A DNA stretch of 6,662 nt from JBDRGC01 sp043818215 (GCA_043818215.1 JBDRGC010000192.1:1-6662), one strand, 5' to 3'. Counted from the stretch's first letter, positions 1 through 5,366 are shown. Made by a program: numbers and translations. The notes: generated by a model from the letters alone, not told the origin.

Positions 1-378
1 GGACGCCTCGCCGTCCAATTCCTGGCCAAAGAAATCGGTATGCGGACTGTTTCCGAAGAGAACCCGAATTCGGAAATACAAGTTTATGTTGACTGGGCGA
101 AAGCTCAGAAAGCCGGTGAACTGACAGAAGCCATCGCAAAGTACAAAACCGTTGAGCCAAGCATAGAATACCCAGGAGGCAGCAAGCATGGCACAGCTAT
201 CATTTTGAGCGGCCTCAATCAAACCTGGGATACCAATGATATTACAGAATTAGCCAAAGAGATTTGGCCTTTGCAGCCCCCTTTCCGAGCAGCAAAAGGA
301 GGAATTCCTCAAGAAGGAGCATTCACAGTCAGCAATTCCCGATATGAAAAGGGAGATGTAACTACTCAGCCATCATAG
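1..378 (+). CDS. GHKL/Hsp90-like ATPase, 5' partial and apparently 3'-truncated
   Basis: The reading frame is open from the first base, so the gene begins before the window; 125 codons are visible. The first residues GRLAVQFLAKEIG resemble the GxGRxAVxxLG glycine-rich box of histidine-kinase/Hsp90-like (GHKL) ATPases. KHGTAIILSGL (about bases 184-216) resembles the second glycine box (HGTxIxLxxL) that closes over bound ATP. Members of this group of stand-alone ATPases normally continue for hundreds of residues after this domain. Here the frame ends about 50 residues later, with a tail (RYEKGDVTTQPS) I do not recognise. The TAG stop at 376-378 lies in the left arm of a palindromic element, so I infer that an insertion cut off the C-terminal part. 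The cellular role is unknown. Family call is moderately sure; truncation is inference. Confidence 0.55.
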   Translation, partial: GRLAVQFLAKEIGMRTVSEENPNSEIQVYVDWAKAQKAGELTEAIAKYKTVEPSIEYPGGSKHGTAIILSGLNQTWDTNDITELAKEIWPLQPPFRAAKGGIPQEGAFTVSNSRYEKGDVTTQPS

Positions 379-508
379 GAATAGAACGCGGATTTTGCGG
401 ATTGAGCGGATTTTCGCAGATCAAAAACATAAAAATCCGTGTAAATCCGTTGAATCCGTGTCACACCTGCACTTGCCGCAGGTACAAGTGTCCGCGTTCT
501 ATTCTTAT
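375..508. repeat. Palindromic repeat element with 18-bp terminal inverted repeats
   Basis: Bases 375-392 and 491-508 are inverted repeats matching at 17 of 18 positions, with a perfect 14-bp core (gaatagaacgcgga at 379-392 against its complement at 491-504). The inside holds several GCGGATT/AATCCGTG steps that pair imperfectly, so most of the element could fold into one long hairpin. It carries no gene of its own. It resembles the GCGGATT-rich intergenic repeats scattered through many environmental bacterial genomes (recollection, not a search). It contains the stop codon of the upstream ATPase frame. Confidence 0.75.
464..491. repeat. Inner palindrome with two mutually exclusive hairpins
   Basis: Inside the 375-508 element, ACCTGC (465-470) pairs with GCAGGT (478-483), while CACTTG (470-475) pairs with CAAGTG (485-490). 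The two stems share bases and cannot form together. The module is bounded by CACCTGCACT and CAAGTGT, and the same two end motifs bound a palindrome at 3512-3548 in the opposite orientation. Confidence 0.55.
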
Positions 509-812
509 GCATTTGGTTATAGCCTGAGTAGTTACAGGGAGATTAGGTTGAAAAAGACCACCGAAGTTTTCGTAAAGATAAAAGAATATAATGAGAGTCT
601 AACACACGCTTAAAATCAGCACTTTTGTAGAAGGTGACAACAATGGAAATTCGCAAGCACTTATCTGTCAGTGGTTTATTCAGTTCGGTCCGCCAGCAGC
701 GATTCCCGATTTAGTCCACAAAGTAGCCAAGATTTCGACCCCAGCCCTCACCCCGACCCTCACCCATTTTCGCATTATCCCCAAAATCATTTTTGAGAAA
801 GACGTACCTCGA
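509..812. other. Gene-poor stretch with a short relic reading frame
   Basis: No convincing gene is present. The only item of note is a 24-codon plus-strand frame at 643-714, with AAGGTG at 631-636 six bases before its ATG. It reads MEIRKHLSVSGLFSSVRQQ and then stops after RFPI. This looks like the first residues of a DDE-type transposase (recollection of N-terminal style only), followed by a stop. The rest is a C-rich run around 737-766 and an AT-rich stretch near 775-797. No strong terminator for the convergent degV gene could be seen; caaaa/ttttg near 782-795 is too short to call. Confidence 0.4.
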
Positions 813-1643
813 CTACGTGACTACCGCCGCGAACCCCAGCCCATTTGGGCCGATATGTGTGCCTACAATGGTTGTGACATTAACCACCAGCGGCGGCGCG
901 GGCAGTGTGATGTTCAGATTGGCGAGGATTTGGCGGGCGTCAGCTTCGGCGTTGGTGTGCAGGATGGCAAGTTGCTCTAAGCTCCCCATTTTATAGAGCA
1001 GTCCCATCAGGCGGGGTATCCCGTTTCGGCGTGTGCGGGTTTGGCCTATATTGAGGGCTTGCCCTTCTTTGACCTCGATAAATGGTTTGATTCGCAGCAG
1101 TGAGCCGATCCTGGCTCTGGCCCACGAGACGCGTCCGCTGCGGTGCAGATATTCCAGAGTATCCAGCATGGCAACTACTCGCACGCGTTGGCGCACGTTT
1201 TCGATGTGCTGGAGAACCTTGTTCAGAGGGAATCCCTGCGCGGCGGACTCGGCGGCAGCCAGGGCCTGGTATCCCAGTCCAAGCGAGAGTTGCCCGCTGT
1301 CGATGACGCGCACGCGTTCGCCGAATGACTGTGCGGCCACATGGGCTGTGTTGCAAATCCCGCTCAACAGGCTGGCTACATGAATCGAGATGATCGACTG
1401 GCAGCCTTGCTGGAACAGTCTTTCGTAAACTTGTTGGAAGGTTCCCGCTGAGGGGGTCGCAGTAGTGGGGGGCGTTTGCATATAGGGCATGCGCTCGTAA
1501 AATTCGCGGCGCGAGATGCCCTTTCCATCCTCCATGCTTTGCCCCTCGATGGTCAGAATAGCAGGAACAACATGGATATTGTGCTGTTCTGCCAGCGCAG
1601 GAGGAATGTCGGCGGTGCTGTCGGTAACAATGGCGATATCCAT
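813..1643 (-). CDS. degV: DegV family fatty-acid-binding protein (FakB-like)
   Basis: DegV/FakB proteins are cytoplasmic lipid carriers that bind one fatty acid and present it to the kinase FakA. At 276 residues it is full length. Family landmarks are in order: IVTDSTADIP at 5-14, TPSAGTF at 63-69 (the PSxGxF box near the carboxylate site), ISIHVASLLSG at 85-95, IDSGQLSLGLG at 114-124, MLDTLEYLHRSGRV at 159-172, LLRIKPF at 182-188 and GTHIGPNGLG at 261-270. The ATG fits because MDIAIVTDSTAD is the usual DegV N-terminus, but there is no Shine-Dalgarno sequence: the 5' flank is heptamer repeat followed by an A-rich stretch. It lies 113 bp downstream of the FakA gene on the same strand, which supports a shared role. 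Which fatty acid it prefers cannot be told from sequence. Ends at TAG. Confidence 0.93.
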   Translation of the reverse strand: MDIAIVTDSTADIPPALAEQHNIHVVPAILTIEGQSMEDGKGISRREFYERMPYMQTPPTTATPSAGTFQQVYERLFQQGCQSIISIHVASLLSGICNTAHVAAQSFGERVRVIDSGQLSLGLGYQALAAAESAAQGFPLNKVLQHIENVRQRVRVVAMLDTLEYLHRSGRVSWARARIGSLLRIKPFIEVKEGQALNIGQTRTRRNGIPRLMGLLYKMGSLEQLAILHTNAEADARQILANLNITLPAPPLVVNVTTIVGTHIGPNGLGFAAVVT

Positions 1644-1658
1644 GCGTTTTTTGGGTTA

Positions 1659-1762
1659 GAGATTGGAGATTGGAGATTGGAGATTGGAGATTGGAGATTG
1701 GAGAGTAGAAAGCCCTAGTCCCTAGTCCCTAGTCCCTGATTCCTACTCCCTACTCCCTACTC
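1659..1762. repeat. Heptamer tandem repeat arrays (three different 7-bp units)
   Basis: The spacer between degV and fakA consists largely of 7-bp tandem repeats. GAGATTG occurs six times without error (1659-1700) plus a partial copy. CCCTAGT occurs three times (1713-1733), followed by the variant CCCTGAT. TCCCTAC-type units follow (1741-1762). The fakA stop codon at 1757-1759 lies within the last array. The unit length is constant although the sequence changes. It is too short and spacer-free to be a CRISPR array. Confidence 0.9.
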
Positions 1763-3445
1763 CACAGCCACAATAAACTGATAATGGGGCTGCCCGCCGT
1801 CTTGAACTTCAATCTCTTGGTCCGGGTAAGCGATCCGAATGACATCAGCGATGCGGACGACCTCTGCCTTGGGGATATCAGCCCCGTAGAACAGGGTGAT
1901 CAATTCGTAATCGGCGGCCTCGGCCTTTTCCAGCAGGCTCAAACAGGCTTCTTCGAGGCTGCTGGTGGAAAGGATCAACTTTCCATTGTGCAGTGCGATG
2001 ATCTCGCCTTTTTGTACAGTCACGCCGTCGATCTCTACGCTGCGGGTGGCAGTGGTGATCTCACCTGTTTCGACATCACTCAATGCTGAGTTCATCTCCG
2101 CGACGACTTCGTCGAAATCTCCGTCAGGGATGAGTCTCAACATGGCTGACAACCCCTGGGGAACGGTGCGGCAGGGTATGACAGCAACCTGCTTCACGGT
2201 GACTTCGGCGGCGGCCTGCGAAGCCATGAATATATTCTTGTTATTCGGCAGGATGATAACTTTATCGGTGGGGAGGTTTTCGAAGGCGTTGACAATTTCC
2301 TGCGTGCTGGGGTTCATGGTTTGCCCGCCCTCGACAATGGCTGCCGCCCCCAGGGAGGCGAATACTCTGGCAATACCGGGGCCGGGAGCCACGACCACAA
2401 CCGCGATCTGACCGGGTTCCACGGGGGTGAGGACCAATTTTTGTCTGCCGGCCTTCTGGTCGAGGGCCTTCATCTGATCCATCAAATTCTCGATATACAC
2501 TTTTGTGATCGTCCCCAAAGACATGGTGTAGTCGATAGGCATATAGCGATTTTCGGTGGGCACGTGGATGTGCATGCGGTAAATGCCGTCACCTTCTCCA
2601 ACCTGAATGGAGGTACCCATATCTTCTAGTTTGTCATAATAATTTTGTAGTTCGAAGCTTTGCCCGGGGCGGAAGTCAATCACCACCTCGTAATCTTGCC
2701 CCGGCTCGATGATTTCCATAGCGTGGCCCATCTGCATGGCTGCCAGGGGCTGCACGCTGGTCAATGCCTTATCTAAGGGCAGGCCCTGAACGTAGCGCAG
2801 CATTCCTTCTATGATGTAGAATAGCCCTTTTCCGCCTGCATCTACGACCCCGGCATCTTTGAGCACAGCTAAGAGATCGGGAGTGCGCTCGACGGATTCG
2901 TCGGCCGCGGTTACCACTCGCCCCAGAATTTCGAAAGGGTCTTCGGTGACTTCGAGCACTTCTGCGGCGGCGGTGGCTATATCTTTGGCGACTGTGAGAA
3001 TGGTGCCTTCGACGGGGCGGACCACGCCTTTGTAGGCTGTATCGCGGGCCTGGGCAAATGCGCGTGCCAGGGAGGGGCCATCCAGGGTTTCTTGCTCGCC
3101 CAAAGATCGAGCAAAGCCGCGCCATATCTGGGAGAGAATCACGCCTGAATTGCCGCGCGCTCCCATCAAAGCACCGTGAGCCAGTGCATGCGCCATTTTT
3201 CCAAAGTTGCGTTCGGGCGAGTCGGCGAGTTCGTCGTAAGCTGCCTGCATGGTCAGCACCATATTGGTGCCAGTATCTCCATCCGGTACCGGGAATACGT
3301 TCAAAACGTTGACGATTTGCTGGTTGGTGCGCAGCCAGGTCAGGGCCGCGGACGTCAGGCTTTTAAGGGCCAAACCATCAATGGGGAGTTGGCGGTATTT
3401 TTGGAGAACTTCGACTTGTTGAGTTGCTTGGGGATCTTCGCTCAT
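1757..3445 (-). CDS. fakA: FakA/YloV-type DAK2-domain fatty acid kinase
   Basis: FakA phosphorylates fatty acids held by DegV/FakB proteins, giving acyl-phosphate for phospholipid synthesis. At 562 residues it is full length for YloV/FakA. The N-terminal DhaL-like kinase domain (about 24-225) shows FPVPDGDTGTNM at 51-62, whose aspartates D55 and D57 should bind Mg-ATP, then GARGNSGVILSQ at 95-106, RPVEGTILTVAK at 143-154 and DAGGKGL at 202-208. The middle domain (about 240-330) has H292-x-H294, matching the HxH of FakA middle domains; the cysteine I recall from the Firmicutes YCTEF stretch is not seen here. The C-terminal domain (about 340-562) carries GGQTMNPST at 373-381 and ILPNNKNI at 398-405. 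The start is ATG with AGGAG at 3456-3460, ten bases upstream. It is probably co-transcribed with degV. The enzymatic role is assigned by family. Confidence 0.92.
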   Translation of the reverse strand: MSEDPQATQQVEVLQKYRQLPIDGLALKSLTSAALTWLRTNQQIVNVLNVFPVPDGDTGTNMVLTMQAAYDELADSPERNFGKMAHALAHGALMGARGNSGVILSQIWRGFARSLGEQETLDGPSLARAFAQARDTAYKGVVRPVEGTILTVAKDIATAAAEVLEVTEDPFEILGRVVTAADESVERTPDLLAVLKDAGVVDAGGKGLFYIIEGMLRYVQGLPLDKALTSVQPLAAMQMGHAMEIIEPGQDYEVVIDFRPGQSFELQNYYDKLEDMGTSIQVGEGDGIYRMHIHVPTENRYMPIDYTMSLGTITKVYIENLMDQMKALDQKAGRQKLVLTPVEPGQIAVVVVAPGPGIARVFASLGAAAIVEGGQTMNPSTQEIVNAFENLPTDKVIILPNNKNIFMASQAAAEVTVKQVAVIPCRTVPQGLSAMLRLIPDGDFDEVVAEMNSALSDVETGEITTATRSVEIDGVTVQKGEIIALHNGKLILSTSSLEEACLSLLEKAEAADYELITLFYGADIPKAEVVRIADVIRIAYPDQEIEVQDGGQPHYQFIVAVE

Positions 3446-3483
3446 ATAATAATTGCTCCTGCTATAATAAATTCCGGCTCAAT

Positions 3484-3630
3484 ATGTCATTGCGAAGCAG
3501 CATTACCGCTGACACTTGCACCGCACTGCGTTTGGTGCAGTGCAGGTGAGCAATCCCCTAGTCAGTGAAGGAGACTGCCACGCTCCGTAAACTCTGCTCG
3601 CACATGGAGTCCCCTTCAGGGGAGTGACAT
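3484..3630. repeat. Palindromic intergenic element with TGTCATTGCGAAG end
   Basis: The element begins ATGTCATTGCGAAGCAG and ends GGGGAGTGACAT; the outer 6 bp are inverted repeats (3484-3489 and 3625-3630). It resembles the widespread GTCATTGCGA...GCAATC repeats (recollection). Inside it are a perfect 7-bp hairpin, GCACTGC (3523-3529) with GCAGTGC (3537-3543) around a 7-nt loop, and a second hairpin TCCCC/GGGGA (3610-3614 with 3619-3623) around TTCA. I see no conserved coding frame. Confidence 0.6.
3512..3548. repeat. Inner palindrome sharing end motifs with 464-491
   Basis: On the minus strand the module starts CACCTGCACT (3539-3548 on plus as AGTGCAGGTG) and ends CAAGTGT (3512-3518 on plus as ACACTTG). 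These are the same end motifs as the palindrome at 464-491. It contains the 7-bp hairpin described for the surrounding element. Confidence 0.5.
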
Positions 3631-3632
3631 AA

Positions 3633-3728
3633 AGACCTGCCAGGTTTTCGCTGGTGGTTGGTAAAAGTGGGGGGCAAGGCTTCCAGGAGACACGAGCGGT
3701 CACAAAACCTCTCCTAAAACCTAGGTCT
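3633..3728. repeat. Second palindromic element, abutting the first
   Basis: The left arm AGACCTGCCAGGTTTT (3633-3648) pairs with the right arm AAAACCTAGGTCT (3716-3728). AGACCT pairs with AGGTCT and AGGTTTT with AAAACCT, leaving only GCC bulged. The interior (3649-3715) is G-rich on its left half and has no coding signal. Together with 3484-3630 it fills most of the fakA-asp23 spacer. Confidence 0.65.
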
Positions 3729-3737
3729 GGTGCTCTC

Positions 3738-3777
3738 AAATGAAATGAAACACACCCAAATCAAATCAAACACACCC
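3738..3777. repeat. 20-bp tandem duplication
   Basis: Bases 3738-3757 and 3758-3777 are adjacent direct copies matching at 18 of 20 positions; the two differences are both G to C. Each copy ends in AAACACACCC. It sits just downstream of the asp23 stop codon. Confidence 0.8.
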
Positions 3778-3790
3778 TTAACATATACCG

Positions 3791-4147
3791 TCAATCAAAA
3801 CTGCTGATGCGCAGACCCTGCACGTGAACGTTGATCTCGTTGATGGGCAGCCCCATGGCTTTTTCGACGTGGTAGCGCACGGTGTTGGCGACGCTGTTCG
3901 CCACCGATTTGATGCGCGTCCCGTATTCGATGATGATATAGATATCAACGTTTATATTCTGCCCATCGTAACGCACGTCCACGCCATGGGTGGGGTCTTT
4001 GCTGAGTAGTTGCGCCAGACCGTTGGCTACATTTTTAGCGGCCATGCCTACAACGCCGTAAGAGCGCAGTGCCGAGTGGTATGCAATACTAGCAATGGCC
4101 TGCGGTGAAACGTGGATGCTTCCAATTGGGGTGGTTTCATTTGTCAT
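3791..4147 (-). CDS. Asp23/Gls24 family envelope-stress protein (YloU-like)
   Basis: At 118 residues it is a normal-length, single-domain Asp23/Gls24 protein (DUF322). IGSIHVSPQAIASIAYHSA at 8-26 is the usual N-terminal block, followed by GVVGMA at 31-36, NVDIYIIIEYGTRI at 66-79 and INVHVQGLRI at 105-114. Such proteins are small, cytoplasmic and linked to cell-envelope stress in Gram-positive bacteria; the molecular function is unclear. There is no signal peptide or membrane segment. I chose the ATG at 4145-4147 because GAGG lies six bases upstream and MTNETTPIGSI fits the family. An in-frame TTG eight codons earlier has no better ribosome site. It is immediately upstream of fakA in gene order, as yloU is of yloV in Bacillus, though here a 345-bp repeat-filled spacer separates them. 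Confidence 0.9.
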   Translation of the reverse strand: MTNETTPIGSIHVSPQAIASIAYHSALRSYGVVGMAAKNVANGLAQLLSKDPTHGVDVRYDGQNINVDIYIIIEYGTRIKSVANSVANTVRYHVEKAMGLPINEINVHVQGLRISSFD

Positions 4148-4172
4148 GGTATGCCTCGTAGAGATTAACAAC

Positions 4173-4206
4173 TTGCCTTGTGGGAGGATACGAACTATGG
4201 TAATAT
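4173..4206 (+). promoter_or_regulatory. Possible rpmB promoter
   Basis: TTGCCT (4173-4178) and TATGGT (4196-4201) are 17 bp apart, a fair sigma-70-like pair. An overlapping alternative is TTGTGG with TAATAT (4201-4206). It lies in the divergent asp23-rpmB spacer and would place the 4223-4269 hairpin in the rpmB leader. Weak consensus only. Confidence 0.3.
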
Positions 4207-4222
4207 TGCCCGGCTGTAACGG

Positions 4223-4269
4223 ATCGTTCAGGTGCGACGCACTTTAGAAGTGCGTCGCACCTGAACGAT
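4223..4269 (+). promoter_or_regulatory. Perfect 22-bp hairpin with 3-nt loop in the rpmB leader
   Basis: Bases 4223-4244 are exactly complementary to 4248-4269 around the loop TAG. The inner 15 bp of the stem (AGGTGCGACGCACTT) recur next to the other side of rpmB; the outer 7 bp (ATCGTTC) do not. On the plus strand it is followed by a T-rich run (4272-4285), so it could act as an attenuator or a relic terminator. It may instead be a mobile palindrome or a protein-binding site. The minus strand has no T-run after it. Confidence 0.7.
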
Positions 4270-4302
4270 ACATATTTTTGTTTTTGGAAAGGAACTACTA
4301 AG

Positions 4303-4485
4303 ATGGCAATTTGCGCAAGTTGTGGTAAATCTACCAAGTTTGGTCGCAGCGTTCCGTGGTCAAAGAAAGCTACGCTGCGGAAGTTCAAAGCTAATCTGCA
4401 AAAAGTGACGGTCTTTGAAAATGGGCGCAAAGTTCGCAAAACTCTGTGTACCCGCTGCATTCGCACTCTAGTGAAGACCGCCTGA
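4303..4485 (+). CDS. rpmB: 50S ribosomal protein L28, zinc-ribbon type
   Basis: L28 is a small structural protein of the large ribosomal subunit. This one has 60 residues, a normal length. The fold is recognisable from SVPWSKKATLRKFKANLQKV at 16-35 and the C-terminal LCTRCIRTL. Two cysteine pairs, C4-x2-C7 and C49-x2-C52, match the zinc-binding version of the protein. The ATG is preceded by GGAAAGGA (4286-4293), nine bases upstream. It is a single gene here, divergent from asp23 and convergent with rpe, with repeat-bearing hairpins on both sides. The high Lys/Arg content is as expected for an rRNA-binding protein. Confidence 0.95.
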   Translation: MAICASCGKSTKFGRSVPWSKKATLRKFKANLQKVTVFENGRKVRKTLCTRCIRTLVKTA

Positions 4486-4498
4486 TTTGTAATCAATT

Positions 4499-4549
4499 GT
4501 ATCATTCCACCGTAAGGTGCGACGCACTTTAATACGGTGGGGATGATAC
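4499..4549 (+). repeat. Hairpin downstream of rpmB with the shared 17-mer in its loop
   Basis: GTATCAT (4499-4505) pairs with ATGATAC (4543-4549), and CCACCGTA (4507-4514) with TACGGTGG (4533-4540), with a small 1x2 internal loop between them. The loop (4515-4532) holds AGGTGCGACGCACTTTA, identical to 4230-4246 in the rpmB leader hairpin. There is no T-run after it, so it is a poor terminator. It looks like the leader-type nested palindrome after loss of its inner right arm. Confidence 0.65.
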
Positions 4550-4570
4550 TAATAATGTTCAGAAAGTCCT

Positions 4571-4614
4571 GGGTTTTGGCAGGTTGTAATGCCTGTCAAA
4601 ACCCATAACTTTTT
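4571..4614. terminator. Likely shared terminator between convergent rpmB and rpe
   Basis: GGGTTTTGGCAGG (4571-4583) pairs with CCTGTCAAAACCC (4592-4604) along 13 positions with one G-T pair and an 8-nt loop. On the plus strand TTTTT follows at 4610-4614, five bases after the stem, which suits rpmB. On the minus strand it begins eight bases past the rpe stop, but only a weak T-run follows. Confidence 0.6.
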
Positions 4615-5293
4615 AAGCGGGCAAGCAGACCCTCAAAGCCTGGACGCCCGCTGCAATGCCATTGGGGTGATTGAAAATTGCGTTGCCAGCCACAAAAACC
4701 TGGGCGCCGGCTGCGATGACTTGGGGCAGGGTGGAGGCTGCTATCCCGCCGTCGACCTGGATCACGGCCTCTGGGTTGACTTCGTCTAACTTGTGGCGGA
4801 GGCGCGCGATCTTGGGCAGAGTCTCGGGGATGAATTTCTGCCCCCCAAAACCAGGATTGACCGTCATCACCAGAATCAAATCTACCGCATGGAGTATCTC
4901 TTCCACAGCCGAGGCGGGTGTCCCAGGATTGATGGCTACTCCAGCCTTGCAGCCTAATTGGTGAATGCTCTGAATGGCGCGGTGGATATGGTGCGTAGCC
5001 TCGATGTGAACGGTGATGCGGTCGGCTCCGGCGGCGGCGAAAATATCCCAGAACTTTTCGGGGGAATTGACCATCAAATGGACGTCTAACGGGAGTTGGG
5101 TGACGCGGCGGCAGGCTTCCACAGCCAATCTTCCCATCGACATATTGGGAACGAAATGCCCGTCCATGATATCGAGATGAATCCAATCCCCGCCGGCAGC
5201 CTCGACAGTTTTTACCTGTTGGCCTAATTTGGCAAAGTCGGCGGAAAGGATGGAGGGGGCGATAAAATATTGTTTGGACAAAGTTTCACTCAA
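4613..5293 (-). CDS. rpe: Ribulose-phosphate 3-epimerase
   Basis: Rpe interconverts D-ribulose 5-phosphate and D-xylulose 5-phosphate in the cytoplasmic pentose phosphate pathway. It has 226 residues and the single TIM barrel of the family. IAPSILSADF at 11-20 gives the active-site serine (S14). HLDIMDGHFVPN at 39-50 provides metal ligand H39 and the acid/base D41. DVHLMV at 70-75 provides H72. VNPGFGGQ at 145-152 is the flexible phosphate loop, and VDGGI at 180-184 provides D181. All catalytic residues are present. The start is uncertain: no upstream ATG exists in frame, TTG at 5291-5293 gives the length used here, and another TTG at 5279-5281 would remove four residues. Neither has a good Shine-Dalgarno. 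It converges on rpmB; in Bacillus rpe also lies near rpmB. Confidence 0.95.
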   Translation of the reverse strand: MSETLSKQYFIAPSILSADFAKLGQQVKTVEAAGGDWIHLDIMDGHFVPNMSMGRLAVEACRRVTQLPLDVHLMVNSPEKFWDIFAAAGADRITVHIEATHHIHRAIQSIHQLGCKAGVAINPGTPASAVEEILHAVDLILVMTVNPGFGGQKFIPETLPKIARLRHKLDEVNPEAVIQVDGGIAASTLPQVIAAGAQVFVAGNAIFNHPNGIAAGVQALRVCLPA

Positions 5294-5302
5294 GTGTTTT
5301 CT

Positions 5303-5333
5303 ATTTGTGGGGTAATTGCTTCGATATTGTCAA
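5303..5333 (-). promoter_or_regulatory. Possible rpe promoter (-35 only)
   Basis: A perfect TTGACA lies on the minus strand at 5328-5333, about 35 bp upstream of the proposed TTG start. The matching -10 is weak: ACAAAT at 5303-5308 with 19-bp spacing. The good -35 alone is suggestive. Confidence 0.25.
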
Positions 5334-5344
5334 GCTAATCAACG

Positions 5345-5362
5345 GGGAGTTGGGTGGCTCCC
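5345..5362 (-). terminator. Weak hairpin after the endonuclease gene
   Basis: GGGAG (5345-5349) pairs with CTCCC (5358-5362) around an 8-nt loop, just past the stop of the minus-strand endonuclease gene. There is no clear T-run, so termination here is doubtful. Confidence 0.25.
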
Positions 5363-5366
5363 TGTC

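Noticed and set aside
395..613. 72-residue plus-strand reading frame
   Set aside because: Its first third lies in the palindromic element, the rest has no recognisable domain, and no ribosome site precedes it.
991..1356. Long open frame overlapping degV on the same strand
   Set aside because: Arg/Pro-rich composition typical of an out-of-frame shadow of a GC-rich gene; degV is clearly the real gene.
1659..1762. Possible CRISPR array
   Set aside because: Units are 7 bp and directly tandem, with no spacers.
1965..2411. 148-residue plus-strand frame antisense to fakA
   Set aside because: No domain, no ribosome site, and it mirrors the codon pattern of fakA.
3503..3739. 78-residue minus-strand frame in the fakA-asp23 spacer
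   Set aside because: It runs across two palindromic repeat elements, so the open frame is accidental.
4223..4269. Riboswitch or tRNA-like structure before rpmB
   Set aside because: It is one simple perfect stem with a 3-nt loop; no multi-helix fold or conserved core is visible.
4137..4505. 122-residue minus-strand frame covering rpmB
   Set aside because: Antisense to a sure ribosomal protein gene, includes both hairpins, and has no family resemblance.
4596..5186. 196-residue minus-strand frame overlapping rpe
   Set aside because: His/Arg/Pro/Ser-rich shadow frame; the rpe frame carries all catalytic motifs.
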